NCBI GenBank assembly: GCA_028023455.1
Contig: JAQFVV010006215.1
Location: forward strand, 10,905,024-10,969,023
DNA length: 64,000 nucleotides
Reading direction: 5' to 3'
DNA from: Epiperipatus broadwayi
Lineage: Eukaryota > Onychophora > Udeonychophora > Euonychophora > Peripatidae
The notes beneath the pieces are model-generated. The model ran no database searches and was not told the origin of the DNA. It saw only the letters and a program-made list of their open reading frames with translations. This document shows, piece after piece, positions 54,669 through 64,000 of the stretch. A program made the translations under genes and the position numbers. Position 1 is the first letter of the stretch, and the number at the start of each line of letters is the position of its first letter.

Positions 54669-57600
54669 GTGACCTTTTGATTAGTTCACCGTAATAAATT
54701 ACCGTAATAAGATGTACTTAATCATCCAAAATTTTAAATTTTAAAAATATAACTGGCACTAATAACTTGATAGATAATTTTAATAGAAACTGAAAAAGAT
54801 ATTATAAACATACTATTGTTTTTATTTGTTTGTGATTGTTTTTTTTTAGGTCTATAAATAAATTTTGTAATAATATATTTTTTAAAATAATTATAATAAT
54901 AAAAAATCGATAATTTTAATAGCTTAGTAAAATATTTTTATAAAGTTGACTAAATACTTTATTTTATGTTAAAATTAAACGGTTGAATTTAATTAGTTTT
55001 GAAATATTATTTTTTATGTTAAAAGTCAAAATGCTCAGTAATTGAGACAACTTTCATGTAATATTGGTGGGAATTTTGGATAAAAGCCAGACGATTAAAA
55101 AAAAGAGGGGAAAGAAAAAAGAAACAAATGAAGCCAGTAAGTAATTAAGTCGTCAGAAATATTTGATAAAATTCAGATGATTATAAAGATAATTTTGTGC
55201 TATAAATGTAATTTAATTTATATTAATAAATATCAAGATAATTTGCATTGGATAAATAATTATGTCATGCAGTAAATAACTAATTTCTTCGTCCAGTCAA
55301 AGTCATAGTTTGGGAGATCAAATTACAATTCTAAAAAAAATGCTAATGCAGAAAAAGTTGCCAGTGAATCTTATTATTATGGTGAACAGTCAAATATATA
55401 AGGATAATATTGAGTCATTTCAAGTGGTTAGAAGCTGGACAATCTTTCACGTAAGTAAAAACAATTTCAGTTATCTATACTTCATCATATATTTAAAAGA
55501 TAATTTAACTTTATGATATAAAGAAAACTAAAATAAAGTCAAAATAAAAATCTTTAAAGAATAACTTACAGAAATGTGGAAGACAAATAATAGAAACAAT
55601 AATTAAATTGATTTACATTATTTAAAAGTGATCCTACAATATTTTTGTAAGAAGATACACTAATAGTAGTGTAAAGAGGAATAATTTTTATTTACCTGAC
55701 TTATAAATATTTATGTGGAAGAGTCAATAATAAATGAAAAATATAGGAGTTAAAATTGTCCCATAGAAAAGAAAATATATATATTATGAAACTTGATGTC
55801 AATAAACTGTAATATAAACATAGAAATAAAACAATGAACTTATTTATGTTAAATGGTTTTGATCTACACTTTAAAAACACTTGAATAATTATATTTGACA
55901 TAATCCATTAATCTACTAATTCCAGTACATTTATAATAATGGGATACGAAAATCTCTGATTATTAAATGGTTTCAGAGAACATTTAAACATTAAATAATA
56001 ATAATAATAATAAAATTCTCATTTTATTATAATTGCATTGTTTTTCAAATATTGAAGAGGCAATCTGTTAGATAATTGACAAATGCGTTCAAAAAATCTG
56101 AACCATCAGCTTTACATACGTATAGATTAATCACCAAGAAAAAAAAAACCCAAGAACTAAATAATAATTTTCTATTCTTTGGATAGAAATTAGATAATGG
56201 CTAACTTTATATTTTTTGTTATGAAGTTAATTTTCCTTATGTTAAAAATTGTTTTATATGTTAATGTTTTAAGTTATAATTTTAGATATATTCCAAATGA
56301 GATTGTTATAGATGTGAACTAAATAGAATAGTGAAATGGGTAAAATAATGTTCTAAGTTTTTATTAATGTATGATATATTTTAAAATGTAAGTTGATTAA
56401 TATAAGGCAATGTTAAAGAACCTAGTAATATAATAGTGAAAATAACCAAATGTATGATAATGAAGTGTGAAGAAAAGTAAACTGAAAGGATTAAAGATGG
56501 GTGGATGATAAACTATATGATACAATAAATAAACTTGTGATCCCAAGTTAAAAATAAGTAAATATTCACTATTGTCAAATTATACTGACACTTTGTTTTG
56601 TAGTATATCACCAGGAGATTAGGAAAATAATTAATGGAAAGATAATATTATTATATAGTTCTGATGATTTATTGTATGATGTATGCTTGTAATCCTTTAT
56701 ACATTTAGATAGGTTGTCATTCCAGGGGATAGTCAATGTGGTAAATTGTAATTTCTTGAAAAACTGATAAGAACATAATGAGGTTAATCTAAGGGACATC
56801 CATATATGTAGTTGGGTGTTATAATGTGAGGAATTTCCATAAGATGAAGGTGATCAAATCCACAAGAACTTAATGGAAAAACTTGGACATTAAGATAGTA
56901 TCATGAGGAATAAATGATTACTTGCCATGAGAGCACATCTTATTTGGAAAGGTAAATAAGACCTCCATTGTATATTTGTAGCATTTGAGTCCAGTAGACA
57001 TAAGTTTCTTATCTACAGAATGTTAATTATAAAGAAAATAAGGTAGGCATGGTATATAGGTGGATTTATAAAAAGAGTATAATGGTTTATCTAAGTGTGG
57101 AAAATTGTTTAAATGGAAAATAAAATGTAAATACAAAACAAAAGTTGCATTAAGTAATTAATCTTAAAGTGACACTATATGAAAATAAAAATAAATGGGA
57201 TCAATAATAAAAATAAACAAAGAAAAACATGAATGGAATGAGTGATGATCAAATGGTATTGCATCATTGGTTTTATTGTGGGTATTAATTTCCTAGATTT
57301 TTAAGTGATAAAAATAATCACATTATGATAATATGTGATGTGGTTGTTTTGCATTCATAAGGATAATAATAATATATATCTTAAATAAGAAATATACATA
57401 AAATATGAAACCTATAGTTTAAAAAAAAAATTATTCACAATGATTTTTGGAAATTGAAAAATAGGAAAAATAGATTCCTATAAGTTTAAAATTTTATTGT
57501 TTAGTAGATAGGAGTCAGCAGTTCTCATTATTGTATATAATTGTACAAATGTTAAAGAAATTATATGTATTATAACTTGTTGTTGTTATACAATGTATTT

Positions 57601-58411
57601 AAAATTCTGTTAATAATTATTGTTATTCATATAAATAAATTAATATTGTAAATATAGTGATTGAGTGAAGTCTTTGTTTCAATTTGGAATTATTTTCACC
57701 ACTCTGTCATATCCAAACACACAAATTATTGGAAATATTATATAGAACAAAACTGATAGATTTAATTGGTTATTAAATTCAGTCACAATTACTTGAATGA
57801 GAACATTTAATAGCATTATAGTTTTAATTTAAAATGGTTATATCTTTATAGTCACATGGAAATTTCTTAGGAAAGTAAATTTGAATTCATTTCAAATACA
57901 TTCAGAAGAGTATATGAGTATCAGATATTGGTATGAGAATATTTTAGGCAATCTAATTAAAGTTAACAGGGTATATAAAACCAGGTAAGTTGATTATTTA
58001 GCTGACTAAAGGTAAAATGAAAGTTATTTTGAATAATGATTATATTTTAAGATGATAATAAAAGTAGTTCATTTTATAAGTAGTAGTTAGTTATAAGTTA
58101 TAATTATATTATTTGGTAGAGAATATGATGATGATTTATAATTGGGGATTTATTATCATTGTTAAAAAGATATACTAACTCTAATGAAATAGCTTAAAAT
58201 ATATTATATTGTTAGATGTGGTTATGATTAAGATGATTGGATCTTAGTAAAATCCCTCTTATTATTCAATTATCTTAAATAGAAAAATTATTAGGTTATC
58301 ATATTGGAATAAGTAAGAACCTTAAGATATGCATAAGGTAGTAGTAGTTATTATAAAAGATATGATTGTAATAGGTTTTTTTAATCTGATGTGATTAATT
58401 CAAGATGTTAT

Positions 58412-58412
<1 letters not shown>
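54669..58412. other. AT-rich DNA, nothing recognised
   Basis: Long AT-rich stretch. Short frames at 55310-55516, 55701-55901 and 56608-56799 have no domain or splice support. Only simple runs were noted. Confidence 0.5.
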
Positions 58413-58457
<45 letters not shown>

Positions 58458-58467
58458 CATATATATA

Positions 58468-58525
<58 letters not shown>
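58413..58525. repeat. (TA)n then (ATT)n compound microsatellite
   Basis: About 22 TA units, a short acatatat interruption and about 18 ATT units. Confidence 0.95.
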
Positions 58526-58869
58526 TAAAACCACTCTTTTGTAACTGTCTTTATAAATCTACTTTAGGAATTATTTGATTGATAATTATAATCAATTGTT
58601 GAGTTTCATGAAATAATATTTTATATGATTTATGGTTTAATGTTAGAGCTAGGTGGTAGATAGATTCAAAGTGTATAGTAAGAAATGTGGAGATCCAGGG
58701 CAGACAAGTTGTAGTAGAAAGACAGGTTTTTGATGCTTAAGTGTCTAGCCATATTATGGCATAATCTTAAAACAAGAAAGACAAATTAGAAAGTATAATA
58801 ATTTTTTTTGTTGTTGTTGTCCCATTGAATAATCACTGAGCAATATTTATGAATAGTTATCAATAAATA
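58526..58869. other. AT-rich DNA, nothing recognised
   Basis: No features supported. Confidence 0.45.
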
Positions 58870-59335
58870 TAAAAGAAGCATGAGAGCATCAGCAGATAAT
58901 AAAATAAAGTTATACTAATAACCAGCATTAAAGATTAATCAATAGTCATTTTTATAACTGATTCTAAAAGAAATACATTATAAGATAGGCTAATTATTTT
59001 TTAGACCATGTCAAACTTAGGGCATAATATAAAATAATCATCTGTATGCATATACTTAAATACTAAAGTATCATAAAAAGTATGGAATCCTGATGCATGC
59101 TGATTATCATCAATGATCTAACCATATGGTACCAAGAGTATACAGACCATCTATAAACTAATTTTCAATCCATCTAAATGAAGTGTAGTGAAAATATTTT
59201 AAAGATGATTATGACCTCCTTGCTATCTGGAGAACCATTTGGATGTCCAAACACAAACATTTACCCCCACCTATTGCTCTAGAGCTAGATTGGAATATAC
59301 AAGAATCCTAGAAACTATAATTGTGAACAAGAAAA
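58870..59335 (+). repeat. Dispersed repeat shared with 39810-40330
   Basis: Same-orientation diverged copy of the repeat at 39810-40330. Strongest words: gctgattatcatcaatgatc and accatttggatgtcc. No coding frame. Confidence 0.78.
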
Positions 59336-62300
59336 AATAGAAATATATATGTTTGATCTAGTTTAAACAATTTCACTGGGATCATTTATAAATCTCTTAA
59401 AACATTATGCTATGATGAAATCAAGAATAAAACAGATAGCTGGAGAAATAAAGACATTAACACTATTATTTTTAACAATTATTTAATAAAGTTTACTAAA
59501 TAATAAATAAAAAAATTTTTAAATTATAATATGACAATTTCAAATCTATTATGTTTCTACATAAGAAATATAATTTCCTATATCAAATAACATTAACCTG
59601 TTAACTTTTATTACTAAATTAATTAACATTTACTTTTTGGTTTATTCCTCCTCTTTAATATTTAAATCTGAAAACAAAATTTCACAATAAGAAATTTAAA
59701 AATGTAATATTTGCTAAACCCTTTTTCCCCTTTTCTTATGAAAATATAAAGGTCCCACACTTTTTTATATTTTGGGAGGGAAGATAAAATAAGTTAAAGT
59801 TTAACTATTTAACTGTTATTTGAGGGTGATAATGTTGAATGAGAGTAAATAATCTTTCAGTTTTAGTAGAACCTGAAGGTGTCCAACTGAATTAACACTC
59901 ATGGTCTTAGCCATTATTTAAACTTGTAGCTGCACAAATATGACCATCATATAATTACATAGTGATAATTAGTTTATTTAAAGAGAATTTCTGGCTGTTT
60001 ATTACAATATAAATGATGGTTTTAAATTTGTTTTTTAATGTTTTAATGATTATTTATTATAATTTCATATTTCACTATAGTCTCATATTTCAAAAATTTT
60101 AAATAATTATGAATAATTCTTATGTATAGAAAATTAATTCAGTAATATACAAGCTTTAAAAAAATTAAGTGCCAAAATTTACTGTAATAATGTCTAAGGT
60201 AATGCTTTAACAACCTCATAGCAGCCCTCATTACATAGACACTGATTTTGAAACAACCACTGCAAACTAATAGATATCATATTATAAAATCAAATTTCCT
60301 TTAAAATCATTGCTGAATAATATTGGGTTAGAAATTTCCAATATAAAAAAATCTTTATGTTTAAGGATCCAAAACTAGCATCACAAAATAAAAAACCAAT
60401 GAGAATAAAAGATGAAACAAAAATAAAAACTTGCAATTCAGATATTACAATCAAAAGTAATACAGATTATTAAAATATATTCATTCCACTTCAAAAAATA
60501 AACAGTAAAATATCAACTAAAAACTATTTATAGCAAACCTCTAAATAAATTTAATATGCTAATACACAAAGAGAAATAATATCTAAAACATTCACTATAT
60601 TCAATAATACTGGTCTGACCCATTTATATAATTATATTCTCAATGATTTATCCTATAGATATTTATTTGGGTACATTTGTTTTCACCATGCTTCTGTTTG
60701 TACACTCCTTAAATCCTCTATTAAATTTAGTTTTAACCAATTTTGTGGAAGTGTAGCTAGAGAAAGCTTTCTTATCAATTTTACATCAAAGAAGAATAGG
60801 TAAAATGTGGAAAAAATATTGTTCTCTTGATGGGCACAATTGCTTTATATAAATGTGGTTTAGTTTGGACATGATTTTTTAGAATGTCTTTGGTTTGGTT
60901 ATACTTTTTAAACTCATGGAGAAAAGAACTGTAAAATGCAACAATAATCTTTCATATATCATAAAGCTCAGTAAATTCTCTTTTGCTCTATACTTATCAT
61001 TCTTCATATGAAAAAAATGCTTCTAGTTCTAATTTGTAAGATATGACTAAATCTGCTTAAATTGTGCATGTCATAATTTTCTCCTTTTCTATATTTGGTA
61101 TCTCATAGGCACAATTGTTGGATAACATAATTATAATTAATTATATTTAGGCAAATCATTGCTCCTCTATCCCCCTTCCTCCATCTTCCAGACAATATAT
61201 AATTCATTTAACCAGCTTGGTTGGATATTAAAGTTTGAGACTAATGTTTGAAATAAAATAAATGATTTAGATGCAAAGTTAATAAATAAAATAAATTTAA
61301 TTGTAATAAAATATGCAAAATAAACAATAACAAAGATGGTGAATATAAATTATAAAAATAAAAAAAATATCATTACTATTTCCTATTTTTTCTATACATG
61401 ATTTCTCTGTCTATAAAACTTATTTTACATTCATTTTTATTAAATGATTTGTAAATTCTAAAAAAAAAATGAAATAATAAATAACATATCTACAGAAGTT
61501 AGATTGTAACTAATACATATTGACTTAATATATTTTCATTGATATTGATGCACAAATATCTTCAAATAAGAATAAGATATCCTACACGTGAATTAATCCA
61601 TTTTCTTTTTGAACATCAACACATGCATATCTCTCCTTTACTCTGTATAGTAACATAAGTTCCAATTTTTTTATAGAATGCATTTAACAAAAGGCAGAAT
61701 ACTTATATGTGACTACACTGAGCTTCAATTCTTGACTTTACATAATTGTGGAAGGACTTTATCACTTAACTAGATCTAATAACGTAAAATAAATATCTTT
61801 GAAATGTCATAACAAATGCCTGTGTGTTTTTTTTTTAGAAATAGACATTTAAAAGACACTCGGCTCTATCAATATGTCAGAAAAAAGTAATACTATTAAA
61901 CAAATAATATCTGACATACTATTTTAAAAGACACCTTATCATAAGAACTATATCATCGAAAACTAGGGCTCAATCAATTACATGACAGACTTTTATATTT
62001 AGGCCAAATGTTATATGACTCAACAATATATTAATTTTTTAAAATAAAACCTCTGAATTTATATTTCGTTACGCACATAGCCAAAATCAGTCTGATTTAC
62101 CGTTATTTTTTACATAAGTATTATGCCTGTATAAAATAAAATTAACTTAATTCTTTCGTTAGTGGGCATGGTTTTTGAATAAGTATGTTCTTTCCCGACA
62201 TAAATAATATAATAAAAGACTTCTACTCAAACAATAAATAACCTTCATTAAAAAAAGTCTATATAGTTCATAAAAATATAATGGCTTAAAAATATTTAGT

Positions 62301-63389
62301 TAATTTAAAAATGTCTTTCTAATAAACACTGCTTTTTTAAATAAAAAATTAATATAAATTTTAGCACATTTTTTATTTCTTTTCTTTTTTTAAAATTGAA
62401 TTATTTGTTTATTTATATAACTTAAGAAAATGTATGGCAAAGCATATGGGGGGTGGGCTAAAAGTCCAATAGCGAGCACAACACAGCCTATTACTAATAA
62501 CTAGTTGTAATATTGGTATTTTCAAGCATGTTTACTTTAAAAATAATGAATTTTATAGAAAATTGATAACAGGGCAAATAAGAAAAAAAAAATTTAAAAA
62601 AAAAATCGATTTCAAATGTATAAATAGTACTTTGAAAAACTTTCATTTCTAATAGCCCGAGGTTCTGTTATCAAAAAACGTTTCCCTTTTCCTTTATAAT
62701 AGAACGTTCAAACCTTGTTTGGTTTTTATCGATTCGCAGAGACTGTAATTCCTGGTTTTCATTGTAAAGTATTGTAATCCAAATTTATCGATCTCACCTT
62801 CTGATTGTATCATCCGTTTACTTGTATTCGCTGTTCCGTAATAAAATTTATATATTTATATAAATAAAATAAAAAACAGATAAAAATTGAACAAAATAGC
62901 TTATTTACTTCCATACTGTGTATCCTTATTCTTGGATTAGTAATTATATATATATACGATAACAAACAACAAATTTTTCACGGTTTTCTATTAATTAGTT
63001 ATACAGTTATCAGAAGAAAATACTCTTTGAAGAACTCACTGCAGAGCAAAGTCCTTTACAACAATCCCTCAACGAGAAACAATAAGTGAAGCAGCATAAG
63101 TCACCAAGCCTGCTAATTGCCAAAATTTTAAATATTTAATAGAAAGCTGTAACTTTTTAACTAGGAATAATTAGATACCTATTTACAGACAAATATGAGA
63201 TAGTTAGTTGGAACCGTTATTATTCAATTATCTGAATTACAAATCTTAATCTGAATAAAATTTCAAAACATTTTCAGCTGATCTAGATTTTTAATTCAAA
63301 TTCTAGAATTGGCAAGTGCATGTGTTGTTTCTTTATTATGAGGCCTTTTATAAACAAATATATCATTATTTTCAATTATTTTTAATTCA
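59336..63389. other. AT-rich DNA, nothing recognised
   Basis: No exons or structured repeats found. A GC-richer patch at 62640-62840 and a G-rich run at 62449-62457 were noted. Confidence 0.5.
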
Positions 63390-64000
63390 TTGCAGGATGA
63401 AGATATCTCCAAGTTCAATCCAAGTTTTTCTAATCTTCAGATTCTCTTTTCTACATCATAACAGCAAATTTTCTTATTTCATTAATCCATCTCATATGTG
63501 AGCTCATTCTAAATCTTTTATAATCTCATGGGATTGAGTTAAAACTTCAACTGTTCACTTATAATCATCTCTAGCACTATGCTCTACTCAGCTCTGCTTC
63601 ATCGGCAATAATGTCTGTTTGTTCTCTCACACATGTATTTCATTTTTGATCCATTCTGGTTGCTGCTACCATACATTCTTCTACACTTGATTAAATTATC
63701 TGAAATCTCTGCATTACTGTTTTGTTAAATGTCCAGATTTCAAATTCATAAGTAAGAAATCATAAAATGCATTTATTAAAAATTTATTTTCAAATATATG
63801 AGCAATTTTATTTTAACATTAAGTTATTTCTACCAAAAGCATTCTGTTCAAGTTTAATTTTAGGATTAATTTCATCCATAATGTTTCCATTTGCAGTTGT
63901 TAAATTCTTCTAATATATCATTATTGATCTTTATTTTCTTTTCCTGAAAAAAAATCTATTGAATATTACTTTAGTCTTTTTAGCATTTATCTTTAGTCCT
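63390..64000 (-). pseudogene. LINE reverse transcriptase C-terminal remnant, runs off the right edge
   Basis: On the minus strand the window's last 34 bases read GLKINAKKTKV, the conserved stretch after the RT catalytic YADD motif of several non-LTR clades. Going downstream come decayed equivalents of the thumb region, then (63600-63700) VAATRMDQK and REQTDIIADE (usual M-G-T-RDR / WIR-KT-V-DI), and finally RMSSHMRWINEIRKFAVMM and KRESEDXKNLD ending near 63390 (usual RGRPRxRWxDEIRKFAG..W, then DRERWKNLGEAY). Stops and frame changes are numerous. The remainder of the element, including the catalytic motif, should lie to the right of the window. Orientation is opposite to the LINE at 26345-27450; they may or may not be the same family. 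Confidence 0.8.

Overview
The window looks like non-coding chromosomal DNA from a metazoan, probably an invertebrate with a very AT-rich genome (about one fifth to one quarter G+C by eye; not computed). The evidence is long intergenic stretches with no open frames, GT-AG bounded exons, long (TA)n and (ATT)n microsatellites, tRNA-derived SINEs, decayed non-LTR and Penelope-like retroelements, and a hAT DNA transposon relic. There are no operons, Shine-Dalgarno sites or bacterial genes. I cannot name the species.

The only host exon I can assign to a family is at 35350-35525 (+). It is one internal exon of a hedgehog-interacting-protein-like (HHIP/HHIPL) gene, from the glucose/sorbosone-dehydrogenase-type beta-propeller. 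Two further splice-bounded open segments lie on the minus strand (48828-48968 and 52542-52742). They look like exons but I do not recognise the protein.

The rest is mobile and repetitive DNA. Left third: a 583-bp fold-back (24-606), an inverted (ATT)n/(AAT)n block (2847-3074), a minus-strand Penelope relic (7538-8140), a 1.3-kb dispersed repeat carrying about 70 ATT units (12230-13520), and a complex minisatellite of 56-, 87- and 71-bp units with a ~600-bp higher-order duplication (15850-17680). Middle: a 563-bp fold-back (23575-24137), a hAT-like element with transposase remnant, terminal repeats and an 8-bp target duplication (24330-25759), a decayed LINE reverse transcriptase (26345-27450), and a diverged ~220-bp tandem array invaded by a SINE (31930-33030). 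Right: hammerhead-like boxes in small repeats (34322-34361, 37817-37860), more fold-backs, a Penelope copy abutting a (TA)60 tract (44319-45765), a 336-bp tandem dimer inside terminal inverted repeats (47731-48725), a Penelope copy flanked by 302-bp inverted arms (53262-54658), and the 3' end of another LINE running off the right edge (63390-64000).

The most coherent theme is Penelope-like elements plus small hammerhead-bearing inverted or tandem repeats, repeatedly found next to (TA)n tracts. All domain calls were made by reading translations against remembered family patterns; no search was run.
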